Source: Hyphomicrobiales bacterium (lineage in GTDB: Bacteria; Pseudomonadota; Alphaproteobacteria; Rhizobiales; Beijerinckiaceae). From it: a stretch of 64,000 bases of DNA. Below the pieces are notes generated by a model. The model did not search any database, was not told where the DNA came from, and was given only the letters and a program-made list of their open reading frames with translations. Numbering within the stretch: position 1 is the stretch's first letter; every line of letters starts with the position of its first letter. Shown in pieces: positions 19,433 to 27,728 of this stretch. A program made the translations under genes and the position numbers. The DNA is taken from positions 40,453 through 104,452 of the forward strand of contig JAGWTW010000002.1 of assembly GCA_028868735.1 (NCBI GenBank). The letters are read 5' to 3'.

Positions 19433-20479
19433 ATGTCCATGTCCGATTCGAACCGCAAGCTGCTCACCCGGCGCGCCGCGATCGGCGCCCTCGCGGCCGG
19501 CGCCGCATTCCCGCTCGCGCAGGCCGCCCGCGCGGACGACGCCTGGGCGCAACTCGTCGCCGCAGCCAGGAAGGAAGGGCGCGTGACGCTCTACAGCGCC
19601 TTCGTGGGGCTCGCTGCGCACAAGGACCTGAAGAAGGATTTCGAGACGACCTACGGAATTTCCGTCGACATTCTGGAAGGCCGGGCGAGCGAAATTCGCG
19701 AGCGCATGCGCATCGAACAGGCGGCCGGCCATTTCGCGGCGGACGTTTCGGAGAACGGGCGAACGACCACCACCTTGCAGATCAAAGAGGACAACGCCTT
19801 CGATCCGCATGGTCCGCTTCCCAGCATCGACAGGTTGAAGAAGGACTTCCCGAGCGACGGGATACGGCTTCCGGTCTTCGCGATCGTCTACGGCATTCTC
19901 GCCAGCAGCCGCCTCGTCAAGCCGGGCGACGAGCCGAAGAGCTGGCGCGACCTGCTCGATCCGAAGTGGAAAGGGAAAATCCTGAGCGACGACCTGAGGG
20001 CGCTCGGCGGCGGCGGCGTCCTGTTCTCCGTTCTGCAGGACAAGTTCGGCCAGGATTTTCACGAGCGGCTCGCCAAACAGGATCTGCAATTCAGTCGCGA
20101 AATTCCTGCGAACGAACGCAGGATCGCGCGCGGCGAATTACCGCTCTACATCCCCGACAGCCTGACTTCGATGACGGAGCTCAAGGGGCTGCCGGTCCGC
20201 TTCATCGCGCCGGCCGAAGGCCTGCCTTATGTCGGGTACGATCTTGCGCTCGCAAAAGGCGCGCCGCATCCCAACGCCGCGCGGCTCTTGATGGAGCATT
20301 GTATCGGCAAACAGATGCAGCAGACCTTTGCGCGGCTCGGCCTGCTGCCGACGACCGCAGTTGCGCTCGACGGCGTCGATCCGGCGATCGCGGAGCTCGA
20401 AAAGAGCAAGCTGCTCGGCACGACGGACCCTGCGCGCATGAACGACATGCTGGCGCTGGCCAAAAAGATCTACCGCTGA
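19433..20479 (+). CDS. Extracellular solute-binding protein, Fe3+/polyamine ABC type, without adjacent transporter
   Basis: Periplasmic type-2 binding protein, 348 aa. The signal region has L-T-R-R-A-A-I-G-A-L-A-A-G with A-R-A-D-D at about residues 34-38, so Tat export is possible. The mature part starts with the family pattern A-A-R-K-E-G-R-V-T-L-Y-S-A. It starts 5 bp after the Rieske stop, so it is co-transcribed with catabolic genes. No permease or ATPase is next to it. The only matching ABC partners in the window are the ATPase and permease at 55913-58811, whose own binding protein is truncated. Confidence 0.85.
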   Translation: MSMSDSNRKLLTRRAAIGALAAGAAFPLAQAARADDAWAQLVAAARKEGRVTLYSAFVGLAAHKDLKKDFETTYGISVDILEGRASEIRERMRIEQAAGHFAADVSENGRTTTTLQIKEDNAFDPHGPLPSIDRLKKDFPSDGIRLPVFAIVYGILASSRLVKPGDEPKSWRDLLDPKWKGKILSDDLRALGGGGVLFSVLQDKFGQDFHERLAKQDLQFSREIPANERRIARGELPLYIPDSLTSMTELKGLPVRFIAPAEGLPYVGYDLALAKGAPHPNAARLLMEHCIGKQMQQTFARLGLLPTTAVALDGVDPAIAELEKSKLLGTTDPARMNDMLALAKKIYR

Positions 20480-20501
20480 GCGATCGAAGGTTCGTCCGGG
20501 C

Positions 20502-21743
20502 TTACGCGGCCACGAGGTCCTTCATCGGTTTGACGGCGATCGAATCCGGAAAGACCTGCGTCCCGAGCGCTGCGGCGCCGACGCCGAGATGATCGGACAG
20601 CGCGCCCTTCAGAACGGCGCGCAGATCGGTCGTGGGCGCGAGGTCGCGGTTCTGAAAGAGTTGTCGGTCCTTCAGGCCGGGCCAGTCCGCGATCACGCGG
20701 CCGCCCGCGACGGCGCCGCCAGCAAGAAACGCGACCGTCGCCGTGCCATGGTCGGTGCCCACCGTGCCGTTGATGCGCGCGGTCCGCCCGAATTCCGTGA
20801 CGGCGATCACGAACGTATCGCGCCACTTGTCGCCGAGCCCTTTCTCGAATTCGGCGAAAGCGCCGTCGAGGCCGGACAGCAATTGCGCGAGGCGCCCGCG
20901 CGGTCCGCCTTCGTTTGCGTGCGTGTCCCACCCGTCGAAGGCGAGCGCCGCGACGCGTGGACCATCGTCGGCCGCCAGCAGCTTCGCCGCGCCGCGCGCA
21001 GCCTGGATCATGCCGGCGACCGAGTCCATTCCGCCGCGGCTGCCTTTCTCGCCGTTCATCTCGCGGCTCGCGATCTTGTCGATATCGAGGCCGCGCGCCA
21101 GAGCGTCCCCGAGCGCGGGATCGCCGTGCTGGTAGAGTTCGAGAAGGCGACGCCCGAGATCGTCGCCGGCGGGTTGCACGATCTGCGGCGCCCAGCCGAC
21201 GACGGGCGCAGCGCCGCGCAGAACGAGCGGCGTCACGACGCCGACGCCGAGTCCGCCGCGCTGCCGCACGCTCTGACCGGCCGGCAATTGGGCGAGCGCA
21301 CGGTTGAGCCAGCCCGATGTCGCAAAGCCCGGGCCGGGATAACCGCTTTCGAGAACGTCCTGCCCGTCGAAATGCGAGCGTTCGCGATAGCCTGTCGCAA
21401 CCGCATGCACGACCGCGGCCTGCCTGGCGCCGAACAGCCGATGAAAATTCGGCATTCCCGGATTGAGCGCGAAGAAGGAGTCGAGCGGCCGCGCCGCGTC
21501 GGGGCCCGTCAGCGACAGGGCGATGTCGCCGTGGAGCCCCGCGTAATCGGGATCGCCGATCGGCCCGACCGCAGACAGACCGTCGAGCGCGCCGCGCAGG
21601 ATGATCGTGACGAAGCGCGGGTCGCGCGCGCCGGCGGCGCTCGCGAGCCGCGGCATGTTCGCCCAGGCGAAAAGAGCGCCGGACGTCGACAAGATCGAGC
21701 GGCGCGTCAACGAGGGCGTTTCGCAGAGCATGTGGTCTTTCAT
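20502..21743 (-). CDS. DUF1501 domain protein, Tat-exported
   Basis: Secreted alkaline-phosphatase-fold (sulfatase-like) protein of unknown function, 413 aa. The N-terminal signal has T-R-R-S-I-L-S-T-S-G-A-L, a twin-arginine motif at about residues 13-15. Typical DUF1501 parts: I-L-R-G-A-L-D-G-L near residue 50 and F-G-R-T-A-R-I-N-G in the C-terminal third. It follows the DUF1800 gene with a TGAAATG junction; such pairs are common and presumed to work together outside the cytoplasm. Confidence 0.88.
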   Translation of the reverse strand: MKDHMLCETPSLTRRSILSTSGALFAWANMPRLASAAGARDPRFVTIILRGALDGLSAVGPIGDPDYAGLHGDIALSLTGPDAARPLDSFFALNPGMPNFHRLFGARQAAVVHAVATGYRERSHFDGQDVLESGYPGPGFATSGWLNRALAQLPAGQSVRQRGGLGVGVVTPLVLRGAAPVVGWAPQIVQPAGDDLGRRLLELYQHGDPALGDALARGLDIDKIASREMNGEKGSRGGMDSVAGMIQAARGAAKLLAADDGPRVAALAFDGWDTHANEGGPRGRLAQLLSGLDGAFAEFEKGLGDKWRDTFVIAVTEFGRTARINGTVGTDHGTATVAFLAGGAVAGGRVIADWPGLKDRQLFQNRDLAPTTDLRAVLKGALSDHLGVGAAALGTQVFPDSIAVKPMKDLVAA

Positions 21744-21744
21744 T

Positions 21745-23205
21745 TCAGCGCCTCTGCATTTCCGGCGACATCAGGAGCAAAGCCAGCGCCTGCTGTTTCG
21801 ATTCCGCGCGCGCCACCGCCTGCCGGGTTTCGGTCGACGCCGCCGCGCCGGCGATCTTGTCGAGCATGTCGACGGGATTGGCCATATCGGGAATGCGGCT
21901 CGCGATCTGCCATGAAATATCGAGCCGCGCCTTCATGCCTTCGGGGGAAATCCAGCTCGCAGCGGTATCGGCGAAACCGTTCGGCCCGGCCGGCGACCAA
22001 AGCGGCTGTCCGAGCGTCGCAAGCCCTCCGAGGATCGGGCCCGCGTCGACCGGCGTCCTGCCCGTGACGCGCGCCGAGGCGACGAGGAATTCATAGGGAT
22101 TTCGCAACTTCGCCGCAGGGGCCGACCATGCTTCCGGGCTCGCGATCAACGTCTTTGCGAGCGCCTTGAGGTCGCCTTGCGTCGCCGTGAAATTCTGCGC
22201 GAGACGATCGACGAGCGCCGGCGGCGGATCGTCGGCGACGAAATGTTTCGCGAATTTCGTCGCGATATGGCGCGCGGTCGCGGGGGCGCGGGCGAGATCG
22301 TCCAGAACCGCCAGACCCTGCTCGCGATCGGACTGGCTGTACGTCTTTCCGAAAACGGTCTGCGCGCCGGGCTCGTGAAAATTGGCGAAGAACAGCGGCG
22401 ATCCCGGCGGACCGAGCCGGCCTTCGCGGCCGACGAACGTCCAGCCGGTGATCACGCGCGCGAATGCGGTGACGTCGGCCTGCGTATAGCCGCCATCGAC
22501 GCCGAGCGTATGAAGCTCCATGATCTCGCGCGCGAGATTTTCGTTGAGACCGCGCTTTCGGTTGAGGCCCGCCTTCGATTCCGGTCCGATCGACTGTTGA
22601 TTATCGAGATAAAAGATCATCGAGGGATGCTGCTCGACGGCCTTCAGCATGTCGACGAAGCGCCCGAGCGCATGCGGCCGTATCGCCTCGCGCTCGAAGG
22701 CGCCTGCGCTGACGCGGATGAACTGCCCTTTGGCGACGGACACGCAGAAATGATTGGACCAGAAGCAGACGAGTCGTTCGACGAATCCGGCGCGGGCGGC
22801 CGTCGCGCGCTGGACTCGCGCCAGCGCCTCCGCGCGATAGGCGATTTGCTCGACGCTCGGCGGCGGTTTGGCCGCTTGCGTCGGAGCCGCCGCGTCGCCT
22901 GTTGCGGCCATCTGCATCTGGGGCGGTTCTGCGCCCTGCACGACCTGCAGCGCGCTCGCGATCTTCGCGCGGTCGGCGCCCTCGCGTTCGAGCCGTCGCT
23001 TCTCCTGTTCGTCGAACAGGGCTTTCAGCAGCGATGGCGTCGACGCAAGTCCGGGGCCGTCGAGCAGGGCGATGCCGGGCTGATCGACTTCGGCGAGCAG
23101 AAAGCCGCGCGGGTCGGCGGCGGCGGCCGCCAGATCGCCATCGCCGCGCGCGCCGAATCCAAACCGGTTAAGCGCCGTCCAACCGCTTTTGGGATCGTTC
23201 GCCAT
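21745..23205 (-). CDS. DUF1800 domain protein
   Basis: Partner of the DUF1501 protein, 486 aa, function unknown. Family features: L-N-R-F-G-F-G-A near residue 13, F-W-S-N-H-F-C-V-S near 150, and N-E-N-L-A-R-E-I-M-E-L-H-T-L-G-V around 225 (here L-N-E-N-L-A-R-E). No obvious signal peptide is visible at the N-terminus, unlike its partner; export might be as a complex. First gene of the two-gene operon. Confidence 0.87.
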   Translation of the reverse strand: MANDPKSGWTALNRFGFGARGDGDLAAAAADPRGFLLAEVDQPGIALLDGPGLASTPSLLKALFDEQEKRRLEREGADRAKIASALQVVQGAEPPQMQMAATGDAAAPTQAAKPPPSVEQIAYRAEALARVQRATAARAGFVERLVCFWSNHFCVSVAKGQFIRVSAGAFEREAIRPHALGRFVDMLKAVEQHPSMIFYLDNQQSIGPESKAGLNRKRGLNENLAREIMELHTLGVDGGYTQADVTAFARVITGWTFVGREGRLGPPGSPLFFANFHEPGAQTVFGKTYSQSDREQGLAVLDDLARAPATARHIATKFAKHFVADDPPPALVDRLAQNFTATQGDLKALAKTLIASPEAWSAPAAKLRNPYEFLVASARVTGRTPVDAGPILGGLATLGQPLWSPAGPNGFADTAASWISPEGMKARLDISWQIASRIPDMANPVDMLDKIAGAAASTETRQAVARAESKQQALALLLMSPEMQRR

Positions 23206-23278
23206 TTCGGGCCTCTTGCTGCGTCAGCGTACAAGAACACACAGAAACTGGCTGTTCGATGAATAGAACAAGAGAAAT

Positions 23279-24511
23279 TCAGCTCGGCAAGGAGCGGCTC
23301 GCGCGAATTTCGCCCCATGCCGCGGCGATCGCCGTCACAGCCATGAAGCCGGCGGTGGCGGCAAAGACCCACATCGGGCGGCCGTGATCCATGAAGTAGC
23401 CGAATAGCAGCGGCCCGATGGCGCCGCCGATGTTGAAGCCTGTGGTGACCACGCCGAAGACGCGGCCGGCGGCGCCGGGCGGGCATGCCGCGCGCACCAT
23501 CATGTCGCGCGAGGGCTGGATCAACCCCGACAGGAATCCGGCGAGGCCGAGCAGGCCGACGATCGCAGCGCCGGACAGGGACAGGAGGGCGACGCCGGCG
23601 ACAAGGATCGCCGTGAAGACGAAACCGATGGCGGCGACCTGCCCGTGCCGCGCCGTCCGGTCGGCGAGCATGCCGCCGCCGATGATGCCGAGCGCCGACA
23701 TGAGGAGGAAGGCCGTGAGCGCCGCGCTCGCGGTCTGCAACGAAAGCCCTGCGCCGCGCGTGAGCGCCGCAACCGCGAAATTGTTGATGCCCGCGCCGGA
23801 CAGGCTGAGCAGCACGAAGAAGCCCGTCAGCGAGAGAACGAGCGGCGTAAACACCTTGATTTTCTGCGCCTGCGCAGCGGTCGCAGCAGCTTTCGCCAGG
23901 TCCGACGCCGGATCGCTTTTCAGCAGCAGAAGCGCCAGCGCCGCGATCGGCCCGAACATTCCAGCCGCAACGATCGCGCCGGACATGCCGATGGTCGAGG
24001 CGAGCACGAGCATGGTCGCCGGAGCGACCGCGCCGCCGAAATAGCCCGCGAACAGATGAACGGAAAACGCCTTGCCGATGCGCGGCGCGCCGATCGCCTG
24101 CGACATGATCGCGTAGTCGGCCGGGTGGTAGACGCAATTGGCGAGGCCGGCCGCCGCCATGCCGACGAGCAGAACGGGATAGGTCGGCCACAGACCGATT
24201 GCGACATAGGACAGACCGCCAAGCGCCAAGCCCGTCGCGAGCACCGGACGCGCGCCGACGCGGTCGACGAGAAACCCGACCGGAGTCTGAAGCGTCGCAG
24301 TCACGACGTTGAACGCCGTCAGAGTCAGGCCGAGCTCGATGAAACCGAGGCCCGTGCGCTCCCGCAGCAGGGGGAACAACGGCGGAAGCACGAGATAGTA
24401 GAAATGACTGACGAAATGCGCGGTGAAGACTGCGACCAGCGCGCCGACTTCCGCGCCGGAAAAGGCCGCGCCTACGCGTGGCGAGTCGAAACCGCTGGTC
24501 TGGACGGACAT
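23279..24511 (-). CDS. MFS transporter
   Basis: Twelve-helix major facilitator, 410 aa from the ATG at 24511. In-frame ATGs at 24568 and 24616 would add a 19- or 35-residue non-hydrophobic tail, and no start has a convincing ribosome site. Motif A-like loop [10 protein letters not shown] follows helix 2, and [12 protein letters not shown] is in helix 1. This pattern and Y-H-P-A-D-Y-A in the N-half recall the fosmidomycin-resistance (Fsr) branch of efflux proteins. It lies 160 bp downstream of cyanase on the same strand, but it does not look like the cyanate permease CynX. Confidence 0.82.
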   Translation of the reverse strand: MSVQTSGFDSPRVGAAFSGAEVGALVAVFTAHFVSHFYYLVLPPLFPLLRERTGLGFIELGLTLTAFNVVTATLQTPVGFLVDRVGARPVLATGLALGGLSYVAIGLWPTYPVLLVGMAAAGLANCVYHPADYAIMSQAIGAPRIGKAFSVHLFAGYFGGAVAPATMLVLASTIGMSGAIVAAGMFGPIAALALLLLKSDPASDLAKAAATAAQAQKIKVFTPLVLSLTGFFVLLSLSGAGINNFAVAALTRGAGLSLQTASAALTAFLLMSALGIIGGGMLADRTARHGQVAAIGFVFTAILVAGVALLSLSGAAIVGLLGLAGFLSGLIQPSRDMMVRAACPPGAAGRVFGVVTTGFNIGGAIGPLLFGYFMDHGRPMWVFAATAGFMAVTAIAAAWGEIRASRSLPS

Positions 24512-24673
24512 GTCGCCATCAATACCCGTCCTGCCGCAAGCGGCAACCAAGCGATGCGCATGGCGCATATGCCAATCCAGAGACGTCGAGCCGAGGCGCG
24601 CTCGAGAGCCCGCCACGGACGGACGCGCCGCGCGGCGCCCAGCGGGTTCGCGCGGCGTTTCCGATCGGCCGCG

Positions 24674-25156
24674 TTACTCCTCCTTGTAGCCGAGTTCCTG
24701 CGCGCCCTGCGTCGCGCCGTAATATTTGTAGGGCAGGAACTTGCCGGACATGGTGATCTTCACGCGGTCTCCCTTTTCGTGCGCCATGCGCTCCATCTGC
24801 ATGTCGAAATCGATCGCCGACATGATGCCGTCGCCGAACTCCTCTTCGATCAGGGCTTTCCAGGCCGGCCCGTTGATCATCACGAGTTCGTAGAACCGAT
24901 AGATCAGCGGATCCGTCGGCGGCATGGGCGTTCCGCGCATCGGCGTTTCGTTGAGCATGCGCTCTTCGGTCGTGCTGAGGCCGAAGAGTTCGGCGGCCCT
25001 TCGCGCGAGCGGTTTGACGAGTTTCATCTGCCCGAGCAGCGCCCCGACGACGAGCACTTCCGACATGCCGCCGATCTCGCCGGTGATGTACTTCCAGCTC
25101 CAGCCCTTCTCGCGCTTGATGTCGAGGATCTTCTCCGTGAGTTGTTCTCGTATCAT
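24674..25156 (-). CDS. cynS: Cyanate hydratase (cyanase)
   Basis: Cyanase, 160 aa, the normal length. It converts cyanate and bicarbonate to ammonia and CO2 and so allows use or detoxification of cyanate. The three catalytic residues are visible: Arg and Glu in Y-R-F-Y-E, and Ser in D-G-I-M-S-A-I. The C-terminal K-F-L-P-Y-K dimerisation strand is also present. The ATG at 25156 follows AAGGGAGAACG on the minus strand; codons upstream in frame are not conserved. No carbonic anhydrase (cynT) or cynR is adjacent. Confidence 0.93.
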   Translation of the reverse strand: MIREQLTEKILDIKREKGWSWKYITGEIGGMSEVLVVGALLGQMKLVKPLARRAAELFGLSTTEERMLNETPMRGTPMPPTDPLIYRFYELVMINGPAWKALIEEEFGDGIMSAIDFDMQMERMAHEKGDRVKITMSGKFLPYKYYGATQGAQELGYKEE

Positions 25157-25451
25157 GACGTTCTCCCTTGACGACCAACGAAACGCGCGCCCGATCCGGC
25201 GGGAACGCGGCGTTTCCATCCGCGCACGCTTGCTTGCGCCTCGAGGGCGTCAAACGCACGGAACGTGCCAACGCGCCTGCGACAGCAGGATGATGCGCCT
25301 GTTCTCCGCCGCGTGCGGAAAATTACGGTGGGCGGCGACAGTCGGCGCCGCGCCGAAGGTCATTTTGCCCGACGAATGCATATGCGTGCCGCCGAGGCGG
25401 GCGCCACGCTCGTTTCGTCGAAGGCCGCGGCGCGGTTCCTCACGAAGATTC
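25157..25451. other. Intergenic region upstream of cynS
   Basis: About 295 bp between the cynS start and the end of the MarR gene, both on the minus strand. Apart from the cynS ribosome site I see no gene, no convincing terminator and no clear promoter boxes; it should hold the cynS promoter. Confidence 0.4.
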
Positions 25452-25979
25452 TCATGCGTCCTCGCGCGCAGCCTCGCCGTCGCCGGGCGGAGCGCGGTCG
25501 TCGATCCGCTTCATATTCTCCAGAATCTTCAGCAGATAGTGCAGCGTATGGGCGGCGTCGTTGATCGAGAAGTCAGACAGAACCTCGTCGTAATAGGCGC
25601 GAATTTTCGGCTGCGCGAGCACCTGCCAGACGTGCCTGCCCGAGCGCGTCATCGACACGATGCGCGACCGGCGGTCGCGCGCATCCGCAACGATCTCGAC
25701 ATGCCCGTCCCGTTCCATGCGGCCGATCAGGCCCGCGAGGTTCTGGCGGCTCACCAGGAGATACTTCGCCAACTCGCCAATGCTCATGCCGGCATCAGCG
25801 TCCGGACGCGAGAGAGCGCCCAGCACCGCCCATTGCTGCGTGGTCAGCCCCTCGGCTTCGACGGCCCGGCTTCCCGTTTTATGCAACATATTTGCGCATT
25901 GATAGAGACGAAAAAACAGGCGGTTGGCCAATTCCTGCCTTGCCCCTTCCGACCCCCTGTCGTTGTCTATTCCTGTCAA
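25452..25979 (-). CDS. badR: MarR family regulator, BadR-like
   Basis: Winged-helix repressor, 175 aa. Core: G-L-T-T-Q-Q-W-A-V-L-G-A-L, then recognition helix L-L-V-S-R-Q-N-L-A-G-L-I-G-R-M-E and wing A-D-A-R-D-R-R-S-R-I-V. It diverges from the badHI-aliBA operon, the position and family expected for BadR, which in Rhodopseudomonas represses these genes and responds to a ring-CoA intermediate (established knowledge). The start is TTG: the one at 25979 has AGGGGA six bases upstream and is preferred to the TTG at 25997. The symbol rests on context plus family. Confidence 0.8.
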   Translation of the reverse strand: MTGIDNDRGSEGARQELANRLFFRLYQCANMLHKTGSRAVEAEGLTTQQWAVLGALSRPDADAGMSIGELAKYLLVSRQNLAGLIGRMERDGHVEIVADARDRRSRIVSMTRSGRHVWQVLAQPKIRAYYDEVLSDFSINDAAHTLHYLLKILENMKRIDDRAPPGDGEAAREDA

Positions 25980-26029
25980 AACATGTCCCCTCGGCAAGTT
26001 CGCGGCGCCTCTTGCGTATCCCCGGCCAT

Positions 26030-26075
26030 CATGATATTTACGACAATATGTTACGTATTTTCGTTAACCGCAACC
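26030..26075. promoter_or_regulatory. AT-rich divergent control region of badR and badH
   Basis: A 45-bp AT-rich patch in the gap between the MarR gene and badH, containing overlapping near-repeats TTTACGACAATATG, TGTTACGTATTTTCG and CGTTAAC. It is the only AT-rich part of the gap and the natural place for both promoters and the MarR operator; I cannot fix the exact boxes. Confidence 0.45.
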
Positions 26076-26127
26076 CAGCGCGAGGCGGCAGCGGGCAGGC
26101 AATGCTAACCAAATTCGGGAGGGTGGA

Positions 26128-26895
26128 ATGCGCCGGTTCGAGAAAAAGACCGTTGTGGTCACGGGCGGCGGCGGCGGCATTGGCGGGGCGACATGTCATC
26201 GGTTCGGCGGGGAAGGCGCTAACGTAGCTGTATTCGACGTGAACGCGGAAGCAGCCGAGAAAGTTTCAGGAAAAATTTGCGCCGCCGGCGGAATCGCGCG
26301 GGCCTATCGCTGCGACATCACCGATCGCGCAAGCGTCGATCAGGCGGTCGCCGCCGCAGAAGCCGAACTCGGGCCGATCGACGTCCTCGTGAACAACGCC
26401 GGCTGGGACATATTCAAGCCCTTCACCAGGACGGACCCGAAGGACTGGGACCGGCTGATCGCGATCAACCTGACGGGCGCCTTGCAAATGCACCACGCCG
26501 TTCTGCCCGGCATGGTCGCCCGCAAACGCGGCCGCATCGTCAATATCGCCTCCGACGCCGCGCGGGTCGGCTCCTCGGGCGAGGCGGTCTACGCCGCCTG
26601 CAAGGGCGGGATCGTCGCCTTCTCCAAGACGATCGCGCGCGAACATTCGCGCCACGGCGTCACGGTGAACGTCGTCTGCCCGGGCCCGACCGACACGGCG
26701 CTGTTCGCCGATTACAAGCAGGGCGCGGGCAATCCGGAAAAACTCGTCGAAGCCTTCACGCGATCGATTCCGCTCGGCCGGATCGGCCAGCCCGACGATC
26801 TGCCGGGCGCCATCCTCTTTTTCGCGAGCGACGACGCCGCCTACGTCACCGGCCAGGTGCTGAGCGTGTCAGGCGGCCTGACGATGAACGGATGA
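26128..26895 (+). CDS. badH: 2-hydroxycyclohexanecarboxyl-CoA dehydrogenase
   Basis: SDR enzyme, 255 aa, oxidising 2-hydroxycyclohexane-1-carboxyl-CoA to the 2-keto thioester with NAD. Cofactor motif T-G-G-G-G-G-I-G-G (residues 12-20), N-N-A-G-W-D-I-F-K-P-F (about 88-98), catalytic Ser in N-I-A-S-D-A-A-R and Y-A-A-C-K. The segments G-W-D-I-F-K-P-F, S-S-G-E-A-V-Y-A-A-C-K-G-G and the C-terminal S-G-G-L-T-M-N-G match my memory of Rhodopseudomonas BadH very closely. Ribosome site GGGAGGGTGGA. First gene of the four-gene operon. Confidence 0.92.
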   Translation: MRRFEKKTVVVTGGGGGIGGATCHRFGGEGANVAVFDVNAEAAEKVSGKICAAGGIARAYRCDITDRASVDQAVAAAEAELGPIDVLVNNAGWDIFKPFTRTDPKDWDRLIAINLTGALQMHHAVLPGMVARKRGRIVNIASDAARVGSSGEAVYAACKGGIVAFSKTIAREHSRHGVTVNVVCPGPTDTALFADYKQGAGNPEKLVEAFTRSIPLGRIGQPDDLPGAILFFASDDAAYVTGQVLSVSGGLTMNG

Positions 26896-26917
26896 GCAGA
26901 AACGCAGGGAGACGAAA

Positions 26918-27700
26918 ATGAAGTTCGAGGATCTCATCTACGAAATCCGCAACGGCGTCGCCTGGATCATCATCAACAGGCCGGACAAGATGAACGCCTT
27001 TCGCGGCACGACCTGCGACGAACTGATCCGGGCCTTCAACAAGGCCGGCTACGACAAGGACGTCGGCTGCATCGTGCTCGCCGGCGCCGGCGATCGCGCA
27101 TTCTGCACAGGCGGCGACCAGTCGGCGCACGACGGCAATTACGACGGCCGCGGCACGATCGGGCTGCCGATGGAGGAATTGCACACTGCGATCCGCGACG
27201 TGCCGAAGCCGGTGATCGCGCGCGTTCAGGGTTACGCGATCGGCGGCGGCAACGTGCTCGCCACCATATGCGACATGACGATCTGTTCGGAAAAGGCGAT
27301 CTTCGGCCAGGTCGGCCCGCGCATGGGCTCGGTCGATCCGGGTTACGGCACCGCCTATCTGGCGCGCGTCGTCGGCGAGAAGAAGGCGCGCGAAATCTGG
27401 TACATGTGCCGCCGCTATTCCGGCAAGGAAGCGGAATCGATGGGGCTCGCCAATCTCTGCGTACCGCACGAAGAACTCGACAAGACCGTGCAGGCATGGG
27501 GCGAGGAGCTGTGCGAACGCAGCCCGACCGCGATCGCCATCGCCAAGCGCAGTTTCAACATGGACACCGCGCATCAGGCCGGCATCGCCGGCATGGGCAT
27601 GTATGCGCTGAAACTCTACTACGACACGGACGAATCCCGCGAAGGCGTCAAGGCGCTCGGCGAGAAACGCAAGCCGGACTTCCGCAAGTTCGTCAAATAG
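26918..27700 (+). CDS. badI: 2-ketocyclohexanecarboxyl-CoA hydrolase
   Basis: Crotonase-fold ring-cleaving hydrolase, 260 aa, opening 2-ketocyclohexane-1-carboxyl-CoA to pimeloyl-CoA. It resembles MenB: F-C-T-G-G-D-Q-S-A-H-D-G near residue 62, oxyanion segment Y-A-I-G-G-G-N-V-L near 107, and G-S-V-D-P-G-Y-G-T-A-Y around 139. The G-D-Q in the first motif and the Y-G-T segment distinguish it from ordinary enoyl-CoA hydratases. It lies 22 bp after badH behind AGGGAGACG. Confidence 0.93.
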   Translation: MKFEDLIYEIRNGVAWIIINRPDKMNAFRGTTCDELIRAFNKAGYDKDVGCIVLAGAGDRAFCTGGDQSAHDGNYDGRGTIGLPMEELHTAIRDVPKPVIARVQGYAIGGGNVLATICDMTICSEKAIFGQVGPRMGSVDPGYGTAYLARVVGEKKAREIWYMCRRYSGKEAESMGLANLCVPHEELDKTVQAWGEELCERSPTAIAIAKRSFNMDTAHQAGIAGMGMYALKLYYDTDESREGVKALGEKRKPDFRKFVK

Positions 27701-27728
27701 ACTCTTCTCCGGTCAGGGAGGCCGCCAG

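Noticed and set aside
23279..24511. Cyanate permease CynX beside cyanase.
   Set aside because: The transporter resembles the fosmidomycin-resistance branch of MFS, and the 160-bp gap from cynS argues against a tight cyn operon.
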